This document shows positions 21,091-33,539 of a stretch of DNA of 64,000 nucleotides, piece after piece. How positions within the stretch are numbered: position 1 is the first letter of the stretch; every line of letters starts with the position of its first letter. The DNA lies in assembly GCF_030272615.1 (NCBI RefSeq), contig NC_081408.1, positions 309,580,450 to 309,644,449 of the forward strand, given 5' to 3'. The notes under the pieces are model-generated. The model saw only the letters and a program-made list of their open reading frames with translations. It did not search any database and was not told where the DNA came from. Position numbers and translations under genes: made by a program. Source of the stretch: Cryptomeria japonica (lineage: Eukaryota > Streptophyta > Pinopsida > Cupressales > Cupressaceae).

Positions 21091-24000
21091 ATGGTGACCA
21101 ATGCAGAGTTAGCCAAGAAGGTAGAAGATCAAGGGGAAGAGAATAGACTCCTCGGGGTAAGACTGCAACAATTGGAGAGCAAACTAGACGTAGTTGAAGA
21201 CAAGACTGAGAAAGTAACAACCCATATCAATGAAGGGAAGGGTAAAGAAGTAGTAGAAGAGGATGGCACACCTGAACCAGATCCTATAATACCTGAAGAA
21301 CCTTTCCTTAGAGGCATCAAAGCCTTAGGAGGAAAATACCTAGAAGGAGTGCCACTTTTTTGTGGAAAAATGGAACCAAAAGTAGTCATGGAATAGATTG
21401 AAGGATTGGAGAATCACTTTGAATGTGATGGGATTAGTGAGGCACAAAAGGTGAAGGTAGCCAAATCTAGATTGAGAAGAGCAACTTTGACTTGGTGGAA
21501 GTTTATGCAAGAGGAGAGGTAAAATGAGGGTAAGAACCCAATAGCCACTTGGAAAGGAATGTTAGCTAAGGTGAAAGAAGCATATATCCATGAAGACTAT
21601 GAAATTCAATTACACACGAGGAGACAAAAATTGAGACAAAGAGAACTAGATATGAGCAACTACACTGAGGAATTTCAGAAATTGTGCTTGAGATCTAAGG
21701 TGGTGGAAGATGAAAGCATCAAGGTAACCAGGTACTTAAATGGGTTGAGATGGAATATACAAGAAGAGTTGAGTTTGTTGTGTCCTAGTACTATTCATAA
21801 GTGCTATCAATTGGCACTCAAGGTGGAAGAGAAGAGTAAAAAGAAACAAGGGCAAAACCACAGAGGTAGAGGTAGGGGAAGAGATGGCAGAGGACATAGA
21901 GGTAGCTATGGTGGAAGAAGTGTAGACCAAAGATCCCAAGGGGAATCCAAGCTGGCAGAGCAGAGTGGGGATTCCAATAGCAAGAGAAGCTATAGAGGAA
22001 GGGGATCTAGCAACTCTAGTAGAGGAAGGTCTAATGGATTAGGAAGAGGGTCCTATTTCACCACAATGAAGTACTACAACTGCTATCAACTTGGACACCT
22101 GACCTATAGATGTCTTGAGAATTCTTCTTCATCCCAAGGAGGTGAGAGGAGAGTAAGTTATATTCAAGAAGATGCAACAAACATGAAGGCATCAAAAGTG
22201 AGTTTAGATTATGAGGTTGGAGAGAATCTCATGATGAGAAGAGTCTTGATCAAAGAACTAGTTAAGGAGGAACCTAACCAAAGAAGATCCTTGTTTAGGA
22301 TAAAATGGAAGATTATGGGTAAAGTATGTAGAGTGGTGGTGGATTCAGGTTCCATTGATAACATAGTGTCAGAAGAAGCAATAAATAAGCTCAACCTGCA
22401 AAGAATCCCACATAGTGATCCTTATAGGGTTACTTGGCTCAATAAGGGGCAACATGTTCTAGTGAATGAACAAACTTGGGTGGATTTAACTATAGGAGGC
22501 TACAAGGAAAAAATATTAGGTGACATCTTGCCAATGGATGCTTGCCACCTACTCCTAGGTAGGCCTTGGCAATTTCATAGGAAAGAAATACACCATGGGG
22601 AAAATAATGCCTATACTTTTTAAAAAGATGGGATTACCTATAAAATTCAGTCCATAGGAGAACAAGAAGAGGGCAGATCAAAAGGTCCCAATGTGCTGCT
22701 GGTTGGTGAGAAGGAGTTCATTAAAACTCTCAAGGAAGGAGAAGGAGTGGGGTTTGCACTTGTACTAAAACCAAAAGAAGAGAGTAAGGATAATAAAGTA
22801 TGCATTCCCAATAAAGTGCAACATATTCTAAATCAGTTTAAGGACATTATCAATGATGGAGCACTTGCAAATTTGCCTCCTTAATGTGCCATAAGTCACC
22901 AAATTGACTTCATACTCAGAGCCTCATTGCCTAATAAGGCAGCTTATAAAATGACACTGGAGCAGGATAAAGAGGTAGCTAAGCAAATACAAGAACTCTT
23001 GGATAATGGTCTAATAAGGAAGAGCATCAACCCATGTGTAGTTCCCACCATTTTGGCCCCAAAGAAGGGAGGTACTTGGAGACTTTGCACTAATTCTAGA
23101 GCTATCAACTGGATTAAAATCATGTATAGGTTTCCCGTTCCAATAATTAAAGATTTGATGGATTGTCTAGGAGGTGCTGAATACTTCACCAAGATAGACC
23201 TCAAGAGTGGTTACCACCAAATCAAAATCAAGGAGGGAGATGAATGGAAGATAGAATTAAAGACCACATAAGGACTTTATGAATGTCTTGTTATGCCATT
23301 TGGACTCACAAATGCCCCTAGCACATTCATGAGACTTATGAATGAAGTACTCAAAGATTATATTGGTAATTTTTTTGTTGTTTATTTAGATGATGACTTG
23401 ATTTTTAGCAAGTTTAAAGATGAACATCTTAAGCATATAGAGATTGTATTGAAGAAATTATGTGATGAGCAACTAACTATCAATTTGGAGAAATGTGAGT
23501 TCATGAAATAGGAGTTGATATATATTGGGTTTGTAATATCAAGTGGTGATTTTAAGATGGATACCTCTAAGGTAGAAGCCATAATTAGTTGGCCTACACC
23601 TAAGACAACAAGTGAAGTGAGGAGTTTTCATGGCTTGACACAATTTTATAGGAAGTTCATCAGAGGGTTCAGTGAGATATGTGCACCTATGCTTGACACA
23701 ATCAAAGGAGGAGTGAAGACTAAGTTTCAATGTAAAAAATAAGCACAAAAAGGATTTGATCTCTTAAAGAAAAAGGTGGCTACTCAACCGGTACTAGTTC
23801 TTCCAAGCTTTGACAAACTCTTCACCATTGAATGTGATGGAAGCAACATAACAGTTGGAGCAGTCTTAAGTCAAGACAATAGACCGGTTGCATTTATTAG
23901 TGAGAAGCTCAATGATGCCAAGAAAAGGTATTCTTCTTATGATTTGGAGTTATATGCACTTGTTCAATCACTTAGGAAATGGAGGCATTATTTGCTGCCT

Positions 24001-25680
24001 AAAGAATTTGTGGTTTATACTGATAATCAAGTCTTAGCTTTCTCAATTCACAAGAAAAGTTGAATCATAGGCATATCAAATGGGTAGAGTATTTGCAGTA
24101 ATATACGTTTACCATTAAACATAAGAAAGGTCAATGTAATAGAGTTGCCAATGCATTAAGTAGAAGGTTGTTAACAGTTCAAGAAGTGCAGCTCAAGAGA
24201 ATTGGAGTGGATAGTTTCAAGGGGTTATACCAAGATGATGAAGACTTTGCTGCCATATACAAGGTTTGTCAAGAGTTTAGAAAACATTTTCATGGTGAAT
24301 ATGCAGATTTGACCTTACAAGATGGTCTTTTGTTTAAAGGAGGATAACTTTGTGTACCTAGAGGGTCCATGAGAGAAAATTTGATGCAAGAGAAGCACAA
24401 TGGTTTCTTAAGTGGACATTGTGGATTGAATAAGACTTTGGAACTTGTCCAAAGGTTCTACTATTGGCTAAAGATGCAAAGGGATATCAGAAAATATGTG
24501 GATCAATGTGTGGTTTGTCAAAGAGCCAAGGGTACTTCTTCTAATGCTGGTCTTTATCAGCTTTTTCCTATCCCTAATTGGTGATGAGAGTGTGTAAGTA
24601 TGGATTTTGTTGTTGGTTTGCCCAAGACCAAATCAGGATTTGATAGCATCTATGTTGTCGTAGATAGATTTAGAAAAATGGTTCATTTTATTCCATGTAA
24701 GGTGACTCATGATGCTAGTCATATTTCTCACGTGTTTTACAAGGAAGTCATTAGGATTCATGGCTTACCTATTAGTATAGTATCATATAGAGATTCAAAG
24801 TTTATTGGTCATTTTTGGAAGACTTTATGGAAAAGATTGGGTACTAACTTGTCTTTCAGTTCAGCCTACCATCCCCAAATGGATGGCCAAATAGAGGTGG
24901 TTAATAAAACACTTGGAAACCTTCTTAGGTGTTTGACAAAGGAGTATGGACAAGCTTGAGATCAGATCATCCATCAAGCTGAGTTTGCTTACAATGACAA
25001 TGTGAATAGATCAACTGGTAAAAGCCCTTTTGAGGTAGTTTATGGTCTTCATCCCAGAGGTGTTTTAGAGCTTAGAGATGTTGGGAAGATGGGACAATAG
25101 AGTGGACATGCTATGGACATGGTTCAATCCATGCAAGAGATTCATGAGCAGGTTAGGAAAGCATTACTAGACACCTTTCAAAGGATCAAAGATAAAGTAG
25201 ATGAAAAGAGAAAGGATATACAATTTTTTGTTGGGGACTTGTTCATGGTTGATTTGAACAAAGCAAGGCTTCAGAAAGGTGTCCCTAGTAAACTTCAAAT
25301 GAGGAGGATTGGACCTTGTAAGGTCTTGGCCAAGTATGGAAACAATTCCTACAAACTTGACCTACCCAGAGACATGGCTTTATCTCCTATATTTAATGTA
25401 GCAGATTTGGTGTAGTATAAGGGCACACTTCAAGAGGAATGTAGTATAGTCTTAGAGGTCTCTCAAGCACTTTCAGACCTACCCTTTCCACTTCCAACCA
25501 TGCCACAAGTTGAGAAAGTATTGGATTCTAGGATTCTGAAGAAGACAAGGCACATTGCTTATATGGAGCATTTGGTCAAATGGAAGCAACTTCCAGCATC
25601 TGAGGCTACTTGGGAACCTAAAGCATACTTTTATAATCTTGGCATTCCCCTTTCTTTATTTCATAAAGGAGTCACTTGAC
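21091..25680 (+). pseudogene. G2 gag-pol (one frame, broken by stops and one frameshift)
   Basis: Gag: a coiled-coil-like start (VRLQQLESKLDVVEDKTEKV), capsid part (EELSLLCPSTIHKCYQLALK) and an Arg/Gly/Ser-rich tail with a damaged zinc knuckle YYNCYQLGHLTYRC (first Cys is Tyr) near 22070. Pol: protease VVVDSGSIDNIVS near 22340, RT with YFTKIDLKSGYHQIKIKEGD and [10 protein letters not shown] near 23385, RNase H with FTIECDGSNITVGAVL near 23825, integrase from about 24360 with the C-x2-C pair DQCVVCQRAKG, first acidic residue in MDFVVGLP, second mutated (VSYRDSKF, Asp to Tyr) and third present (GQIEVVNKT), and a chromodomain (KVLDSRILKKTRHIAYMEHL) near 25520. Stops include 21396, 22623 and 22882; the frame shifts near 24060. 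Confidence 0.92.
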
Positions 25681-25689
25681 TCCTTTTTC

Positions 25690-25701
25690 ATTAGGGGAGT
25701 A
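25690..25701 (+). other. G2 polypurine tract
   Basis: ATTAGGGGAGTA directly upstream of the 3' LTR start at 25702, the expected position for the plus-strand primer. Confidence 0.7.
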
Positions 25702-27331
25702 TGGTGCAGGAGCACCTAGTTTTTAACCAGTTTGTTGATGCATTTTCAAAATTTTGGTGTGATAGTCTATATTTTGGATTAATGTTTGAATAATGGACTA
25801 CTTAGAGGTCCACATGTGTGTTTGATAGTGATTTTAAGGGTGATTATCACCAAGGTTGTTTGTTTTCACAAATTTGGCCAATGAGCCCTTGTAGGCCTAA
25901 AATGACATAAATTTGCATTATGATGTAAAACATCTTGTAAAAAATCATTAGGCATTTATAAATGTCATTTTTATGTTAGGGAGTCATCCTAAGAGGTTTA
26001 TTATGAGTATAAATGCATAAAAGGCAAAAATGCACATTTGAGCAAAAGTTGTCATTGTTGCTTGACAACTTTTTACAACTTTGCATTTTTGAGAAAATTG
26101 GTAGTTAGGCAACCAATAAAGAGTTTTTTATGACCAAAATGGCATATAAAATTCTCCTTGAATGATTTTACATGGGTTGGAATATCTTTGAGCAAGTTTG
26201 AATAGAATTTGAAGACAATTTCCAGATTTTGCCTTATATTTTATCATTTTTGTAGCAGCAGTCTGTACCAAATGGATTGAACTTGCTACTATTATTTCAT
26301 GGTGGTTTAGTGTATGATATTGTATTGCTTAGGAGGTATTTGTATCTTTCCTTAGTGCAATTTTGAAGTGTGTTTACAAATGATCTCTTATTGTATCTTT
26401 CCTTAGTGCAATTTTGAAGTGTGTTTACAAATGATCTCTTATTGTAATATTTTCGGTCTGAGCAAGGGTTCAAGAGCCCAGTCATGGTTCCAACTTGAAA
26501 TACCTTGAGTTTTTCCCAATGACCCTTGGGATTCAAGTAATGGAACCATTTTATAGTGTATATATGCTTTTTAATGGCCTGAAAGTTGTTGGGGAGCAAC
26601 TCGTTATCATTTCCTAGGCGAGCTCTATCATAGCCCGGTTATGAAAATGATTGTTAATTTTGTATTTTCTTGCAAGGTTGAGAAATTGTGAATGTACCAA
26701 GTGTTTGGTATGAAATAGTGATGTATGGTAGTGTCTTAGTGAAGAGGGAGAGGTGTGATAGTGTGGAGAGAGAAATAAACCCCATTGAAGAAGACTGCTA
26801 AGTCCTAAACCCTAAAAAATGCCATTTTTGGGATCCATACCAATACAGACAGACCAAACAACCTACCCTAGTGGATCCAAAATTTTTTCCAAAAGGGTAC
26901 TCAAATCACCATATTTTTTGGGAGGTTCTTTGAAATTTTTCTGAGCATTTTCCCAAAAACCGGCAAGGTAGGGCTAATTGGGGCTCTAGGGCTACTAGGC
27001 CTAGAAAATAGGAAGAAAAGGGAGACATGGGAAAATGGTGAAAAGCCAATTGAAGAACCATCTGATTGGAGTTGAAACACCTATAAGACACCCCCTAAAA
27101 TTCCTACAAGTACAAGTTGGAGACTTGAAAAATCTACAGGTTGGATTTACTCTTGTGAATCCTAGCCATGCTTGAAGCAACTATTGAGCACAAATTGATA
27201 GGGAGCACTCTGAGAGAATTTGAGTGTTTGAATTGTTAATGGAAAAGTGAAGAGTGATAGGAGTCCACTAAAAAAACATTTAACTACCTATTGAGAAAAG
27301 TGAAACTCTCTTTGAGAACCTCTCCCCATCA
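25702..27331 (+). repeat. G2 3' LTR
   Basis: About 1630 bp, starts TGGTGCAGGAGCACC and ends CCCCATCA. It is longer than the 5' LTR chiefly because of a 51-bp tandem duplication at 26343-26444. Confidence 0.93.
26343..26444. repeat. 51-bp tandem duplication within the G2 3' LTR
   Basis: The unit beginning TATCTTTCCTTAGTGCAATT occurs at 26343-26393 and again, identically, at 26394-26444. The 5' LTR has a single copy, so the duplication arose after insertion. Confidence 0.93.
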
Positions 27332-27336
27332 CACGG
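27332..27336. repeat. Target-site duplication of G2, right copy (CACGG)
   Basis: Exact repeat of 19429-19433. Confidence 0.9.
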
Positions 27337-28889
27337 TAGTGGTTAGAACTTCAGAGCACATGAAAACCCTTTATACCAAGGACTTGGCCAAAATTATAGG
27401 CTTGGTGATTTGGCCCACAATAAAAACCCTCCTTAATATAATCTATATAACCAACCCTAACCTTAACAACAATATAATTTATATAATCAATTTTCTCAGC
27501 ATCCCCATTTTCAACCACAATATAATCAAACACCCCTTTTTACCCATCCCTATAACAATATAAACCAAGGCTAGTATTATGGAGGTCAATATCAAACAAA
27601 CCAGGGATATATTGTTTTGGGTGGATTTGTGAGCATTGATGAATACAAATACTTTGATTTCTCAAAAATCATAGGTTACCCACACCCTATCTCAAATGAT
27701 CTAAGAGCTGCTATTCCAAAATTCATAGGGAATGGTACCATAACAGGAGAAGGGCATTGTAATGCATTTGATACCATGATAGAAGACTTTGGATTTCCAC
27801 CTGAATATGTCAAAATGAGATTGTTTATGCATTCACTAACTAAGGATGTAAGAGATTGGTTTAGAGCATTACCAAACACTTTGATCAGTAGCCTGACATA
27901 ATTCAAAAGATTCTTTTTGGAGTAGTATATAGATCAGAATAGCCTTGAATTTACTCTACATGAAATTATGACCATACAGAAAGGGCACAGTGAATCAGTA
28001 ATTGATTTTTACGAAATGTTCAATAAAGTGCAGAATAAAATTCCATGACACATGAAGCAAGTGAATGAAGTAAGTATTCTCTATTATATAAATGCATTTT
28101 ATAGAAAGACTAATTATGAGATTAGATCAAAGAACCCATCTACCCTACAAGAAGCCCTGAAAATTGCAATAATTATAGAAAATAATAGAAAAGCTACTAG
28201 TAGAATTAGGAAGAGGGACGATACAAGCTTGTATTACCCAAAAGCTCCTAAACAAAAGAAGGAGGAAGACAAGTTTGTTAAGGTATTAAGTGCCTTGAAA
28301 GATTTATCTACGAAAATAGGTAAACCTGATAGACCATAGTTTTATAGACATGATAGACCAAAACTCCATGATATACCTTATAACACAATTTGGAAGGATG
28401 GAGAACCAGAAGTTCCAAAAAAAAACTCTAATAAGGATTTACCTGATCCACTCAGTAAAGGAAATTACATGACAGGAAAATCCTTGGTTTGATGCATGCA
28501 ATCTACCATATTCTCCAGTACAGTGTGTGGTGGCTCAAATTTTGCAGAATGAAGAGACAACATATGATCAATATGACCCTGATCAGTCAATAAATATAGT
28601 ATCACTTCAACCTTTTAATGGGGTAAATGACTATGAATTGTTCGAAGATGATTATGAATATGACGTAAACGATTGAAGGTATAATTATCAGTGGTACATG
28701 CAACAAGTATTCTCAGAGCATGAGGAAGAGGAGGTCCCAAGGTTAAGAAAGCCTACGAAAGAAGAACAAAAGGAGCTGACCATTGTAGCTATGGCTCAAG
28801 TGAGGAGAAATTATCATCTAAGAAATAGAATTATGAATCTAGATAAGGGGAAAACTATAAGGTTATTTATAAACAAAAAATTGACATGA
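27337..28889 (+). pseudogene. A gag, C-terminal part (after G2)
   Basis: Continues the gag of A: an Asn/Gln/Tyr-rich spacer, then VSIDEYKYFDFSKIIGYPHP, RLFMHSLTKDVRDWFRALPN (the capsid-type core of Retrotrans_gag), EIMTIQKGHSESVIDFYEMF and NPSTLQEALKIAIIIENNRK. A tail with FSEHEEEEVPRLRKPTKEEQ leads to the protease. Stops at about 27898, 28048 and 28339 and a few frame changes break it. Confidence 0.75.
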
Positions 28890-28936
28890 AAATCAAATCA
28901 TCAGCTACAATAGAAGCCAAGCCATAGGATGGAAAT

Positions 28937-29677
28937 ATGGCCAAAACAAAAGAAATCAACACCAAAGTAGTCAAGCCATTGAAGAATGAACACGTTGAGA
29001 AAGTCGAGTTGAACACTTCATCTTTTGACATTACTAATGTATTACCACAGATGAAAGTTTCAATCCCTATACTAGAGATGATGAAATTCCCTGAATACAG
29101 AGAAAAAACCATGAAAATGATATATACAATTCCCAAAGATTCATATAAAGAACAAAACCACCAATTTCAAACAAAGGAGAAAAAAGAAGATGCTACACCT
29201 ATGGTGTGCTTGGGAGCCATAATAACAAAAGATCCTTCACAGGTAGACCCCGTTTATATGACATTGGTGATTAATAATAAATTGGTAAGGAATTGCATGC
29301 TAGATTCAGGAGCTTCCATGAAAATTATGCCTTTTGGAGTAATGAAAGAGTTAAGGATGTGGATGGATACTACTTATGGAATTTTTTATGCCATGGACAA
29401 TAGGTTTTTCCCATTGGTAGGTGCCATGAAGGATATAAAATTTAAAATTGATGTCTGTCCTAAGGCTTCATACAAAACAGATATAATAGTGGTGGATGTT
29501 CCTCCTAACTATAGGATGTTATTGTCTAGACAATGGTCAGGCTTGGTGAGAGGTCATGCTCAATTAGACCTATCATATGCTACTATACCAATGAACAGGG
29601 AGGGAGTAAGAGTAGATAGGGAACTGAGATCCTCTTACATCATTGAAGACATAGACCCTAAATTTTGTGTAGTATAA
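28937..29677 (+). pseudogene. A protease region (aspartic protease), open for 246 codons
   Basis: An uninterrupted frame with the retropepsin core MLDSGASMKIMPFGVM near 29296 (catalytic Asp in D-S-G), followed by DIIVVDVPPNYRMLLSRQW, the flap and second conserved segment of Ty3/gypsy proteases. Upstream, EMMKFPEYREKTMKMI resembles the gag-protease linker. The gag frame ends just before it; the extra RNase H follows after about 250 bp. Confidence 0.8.
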
Positions 29678-29931
29678 ATATATGTGTGGTTGTGACACAA
29701 ACATATTGGATGTTCAAATTTATATGCATTGTCAGTCTAGATATGGATTTATGTTCATTTAGATTTATTAGAAAACAATTTTAAATGGAAAAATGAGCCA
29801 TTATCCTTTCAACTTTAAATAACCTGCTTCTGTCATTCAGACATGGAAAATTTCACTGTCCAATTAAGAAAGCCCGAGATAAAAAATACAAACCCCATTA
29901 GATTTAGTGGCCAAGAAAGCATGAATCAGAT

Positions 29932-30458
29932 ATGGAAGATGTACTTTGATGGGGCTTGCAGCAAGGAGGGAAATGGAATAGGATTTTTTTTTAATTTCAC
30001 AAAAATAAAAAACATTTAAATTTTCATTCCTCCTACCATTTGATTGCACCAACAATACAACAGAATATGAGGCTCTTTTGTTAGGATTAAATTTGGCATC
30101 CAAGTATGGGATATAACTCCTTAGTGTTTATGGAGATTCAAAATTGATCATTTCAGAGGTCAAGTCCAAGTATACCACTAAGAACACCAAGCTAAAGAGA
30201 TATAGAAATGAATTTTGGGATACTATTGAATGTTTTGATTCCTTTTTAATAGAGTGGATTGATAGATCCCAAAAAATTACGGTAGACTTTCTAGCTAATG
30301 TAGCCATCAAACAAGATGATATAACATGTTGTGGTATATCCAAGGTGGAAGTTAAAACTAGACCTTATGTCTTGGATAACAAACAAAGTTGGCAAGTTTT
30401 TGAAAATAATGAGGATCTAATAAACTTCCTCCGTCGTGTAGATAAATATGAGTCCTAG
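29932..30458 (+). pseudogene. A extra RNase H (plant/archaeal-type aRNH), upstream of RT
   Basis: Reads WKMYFDGACSKEGNGIG (first catalytic Asp), then after a frameshift in a T-run NNTTEYEALLLGLNLAS (catalytic Glu) and LLSVYGDSKLIISEV (second Asp), followed by the helical end ITVDFLANVAI. These are the signature segments of the second RNase H found in Tat-type elements. In the Tat elements I know, this domain lies after RT-RNase H and before integrase; here it is between protease and RT. Breaks are the frameshift and a TAA before LLSV. Confidence 0.75.
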
Positions 30459-30550
30459 TAGATTGATTTCAATGCTTACGTGGAGGAGATTGATGGGAAA
30501 GAAGTAGTACAATTGAAAACAAACAAGATCTCTTATGAGATCTTGTTGCT

Positions 30551-31155
30551 TTGGAAAGGATCTTTGACAAAGATGACATGATAGAAACAAAAGTAGCACT
30601 AGTTAAAAATGAGGATGTTGAGGAGATAAATCTTGGAATAGAGAATTCCCCGGAAATTGTGCTCATTGGAAAAAGGCTCACACCAAAGATAAGGGAGGAA
30701 TTAATAGCATTGCCAAGGAAATATAGACATGTATTTGCTTGGTCATATGATGATTTAAAATCTTGTAGGGTGGACTTATTTCAGCATGAGATCCCATTGA
30801 AACCTAATGCAAAACTATTTAGATAGAAGCAAAGACCTATTAATTCCACCCTGTTGCCTAAAATGCATGAAGAAATATTAAAAATGAAAGAAGCAGGGAT
30901 AATCAAACCAATTAGATACTCAAAATTTATTTCAAATCTTGTGCCAGTATAGAAAAATAATGGTAACATTAGATTATGTGTTGATTTTAGGAATCTAAAT
31001 AGTATAGAAAAATAATGGTGACATTAGATTATGTGTTGATTTCAGGAATCTAAACATGTCCTCAAAAGATAATTATCCACTGCCAAACATGGATGCACTA
31101 TTGCATAAGGTAACAAGATGTGAGATATCATCAATGATGGATGTCTTTTTTGGTT
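30551..31155 (+). pseudogene. A reverse transcriptase, N-terminal half (before B)
   Basis: RT of Ty3/gypsy type: FAWSYDDLKSCRVDLFQHEI, LPKMHEEILKMKEAGIIKPI, NIRLCVDFRNLN and finally SSMMDVFFGYN, where copia element B is inserted. Stops occur after NAKLFR and after NLVPV, and a 55-bp tandem duplication (30946-31055) shifts the frame. The catalytic Y-x-D-D motif is on the far side of B. Confidence 0.85.
30946..31055. repeat. 55-bp tandem duplication inside RT of A
   Basis: The unit beginning AGTATAGAAAAATAATGGT is at 30946-31000 and repeats at 31001-31055 with only a few differences. It repeats the codons for RLCVDFRNLN and, being 55 bp, breaks the frame. Confidence 0.93.
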
Positions 31156-31160
31156 ATAAC
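31156..31160. repeat. Target-site duplication of B, left copy (ATAAC)
   Basis: Exact 5-bp repeat with 41763-41767. Confidence 0.9.
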
Positions 31161-32328
31161 TGTTGGCAATATGTTGGATTTAGTTAAGTGTTGTCATTGA
31201 TGTCAACAGTGTATCCCGGTTGGATCTATCCTGGTTAGTCTTGGTGATCTTCTTGGCTTTGGCCGTGATTCTGATTTGGTATGATCAAATCTATGGAATT
31301 AGTTTTGGATGCTATTCTAATGGTTATATGCTTTCTATATTCTGGTAGTTCATGATTTGGTGATCCATCTATTATCACTTTTTGTATCTACCAATACCCG
31401 ACTTACTTAGCGTTCCTGGTTAGCTTTACTGGTATGCATTATTTGGTGACTTGGTAAGTGGATTTTGGGTCCAGCTTATGGAATCAGTTTCTATCATGTT
31501 GTTGGTGCTTCTTGATCATATCTTGACTATTTGGTGACTTTGCATTGGATGGTGTGTTTCTTGATGGTCCTATTTAGATCCGGTTAAACTTCCTATTATT
31601 TTACTAAGGGTTTCTACCGACTAGTGAAGCATGCTGGATTTTGGTCTTAATGAAATTCCTAATAGATACAATTGTTTGGTTACTTGATATAGGTCTATGA
31701 TATGTAATGTAAATCATAATATTTGTTTGGTGGTGTCATGTGATGTAACTTTTGTAATTATGGGTTTATGGGTTTAGGGTTTAGCTAACCTTGTCAATAA
31801 GGTTGATGATTTGTATTTATAGGTGACTTATTCATGTAATTTGTAAGATGATGGTTTTTGGTGGTTAAGTCTGCATTATCAAAGAAAGGATTATGTGCGA
31901 ATAGAGTCATATCATTCTAGTGAAGGTTGGAAAGGTTTTGTATTGCAGAGAAGACATTAGTGCTTATCCAAAACTATATTAGGCATTTGTAGATGCTACT
32001 TTCATAGTTCACTTCTTTCCAGATTGTAGTCCGATGTATATGTAAGTCAGTGAGACTTCCCTTTATGATGAGTAGTGCGCTCTAGGCTATTGGCCTTTCT
32101 GCAAGTGCAAACCCCATTGCAATCATTCACAATACTACTACAGAGTATTCATCTGATTGTGGGTAGGGTTTCCCATCATGGTTTTTCCCTTTCTGAGTTT
32201 TCCACATCAAAATATTGGTGTTATGTGTATTGTGCTTTCATGTTATATGCTTCATTGTTTTGTTGTAATTATTAGTAAACTGATTCACCCCCCTCTCAAT
32301 TTACTCCCAGTATCAATGCATTCTAACA
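31161..32328 (+). repeat. B 5' LTR
   Basis: About 1168 bp, starts TGTTGGCAATATG and ends TTCTAACA; homologous with 40544-41762. Near its end it has GATTCACCCCCCTCTCAATT, a segment shared by all the copia LTRs in the window. Confidence 0.92.
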
Positions 32329-32330
32329 AT

Positions 32331-32341
32331 TGGTATCAGAG
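32331..32341 (+). other. B primer binding site
   Basis: TGGTATCAGAG two bases after the 5' LTR, complementary to initiator tRNA-Met. Confidence 0.88.
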
Positions 32342-32383
32342 AAAGGTCCTTTCTGTGAAAGCTTAACTGCTTGAGGAGATCCG

Positions 32384-33530
32384 ATGGTATCAACATCTAG
32401 TTCTACATTTAATCCTTAGCGGAAGGGGAGTCCCATATTTGATGGTACAAATTACAAAATATGGAAGGAGTGAATGAAGATTCATCTCAAATGTCTTGGG
32501 ACAAAAGTTTGGGAGATAGTGGAGAAAGGGTATATACCCCATGATCCTAATTATGGTACACTAACACCTACTGATGAACATAAGAGAGTTGAAAATAATG
32601 TAAGAGAAAAAGAAGCTTTGTTGAGTGCCCTATCTAATGAAAAGCTATTGAATGTCATAGAACTAGAGAATTCTAAGCAGATTTGGTTGAAGCTTGAAAC
32701 TCTTTATGAAGGTGACCAGGCAGTGAAGATTGCTAAATTTGAAGGTTTCTGGGTAAGGTATGAAACTTTGAAGATGGAAGAAGATGAGAAGATAAGTTCT
32801 TTCATGGATAGAGTCAATGGGATTGTCATGGGTATCAAATGCTATGGTGAATCAATCAGTGAAGATGAGATAGTGTCAAAAGTTCTAAGAGTTCTACCTC
32901 TGGCTTACAAGATGAAGGATACTACTATCAATGAAATCTGGACAATGTCAAGTACCCCCGTGACCAGAGATACATTACTTGGGAAATTGACTGCTTTGGA
33001 ACTTGAAAAACTTGTAGATCACAGTGCTGCTAAAATTGAGATTGCATTTAAAGCATCTGCCTCTGGTAAATAGAAGATAGATTGGAAAGAGATGTATGAA
33101 AAGGATATAGAGGAAATTGAGAAAGAAGAAAGAGAGCTTGAAGAGATGTAAGCCTTGATTGTTAGAAGAATCCTTAAAGGACCAACTTGAAGTAAGTATG
33201 AAGGAAAATTCCTTTTAAAATGTTTTTCATGCAACAAGATTTGTCATTTTGCTTCTAGATATCTTGAAAGAGATGCTTGGAATTGTGAAAGATTTGTGAG
33301 GAATTATATGTCTAATCTTGAATATTAGAACATACCTAGATTCAGAAGGAATAAGGATAAATGCTGTTATTATGCTAGTGATGATGATTTTGGTATTACT
33401 GATGATGATGATGAACCTGTGAGTGGATCTGATAATGGAGCCTCATCTAGCAAAGATTGGGTCTTTATTGCTATCAAGGATGATTCTCCAGAATCTATCA
33501 TTGAGCTACTCATATTGAGAAAAATGCTTT
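32384..33530 (+). pseudogene. B gag (UBN2 type) with damaged zinc knuckle
   Basis: Starts at an ATG at 32384 (MVSTSSSTFNP), continues to DGTNYKIWKE, an open stretch of 199 codons (32474-33073) with IWLKLETLYEGDQAVKIAKF, YETLKMEEDEKISSFMDRVN and RDTLLGKLTALELEKL, all typical of copia UBN2 gag. The zinc knuckle near 33225 reads CFSCNKICHFASRY, with the last Cys changed to Tyr. An acidic DDDDEPVSGSDN tract precedes the protease. Stops lie in the start region, at 33073 and near 33150. Confidence 0.88.
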
Positions 33531-33539
33531 GGCTTCTAA

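Larger units (their letters stand above)
19434..27331 (+). mobile_element. G2: complete but dead Ty3/gypsy chromovirus inserted in gag of A
   Basis: LTRs at 19434-21008 and 25702-27331, tRNA-Met primer site, one gag-pol frame, a polypurine tract and a perfect CACGG target duplication. The coding region keeps a single frame from 21091 to about 24060 and another from there to 25680, so it is less broken than G1. A chromodomain at the C-terminus marks it as a chromovirus. Confidence 0.94.

Noticed and set aside
26297-26599. Minus-strand frame with a repeated peptide
   Set aside because: The repeat is only the 51-bp DNA duplication in the G2 LTR read antisense.
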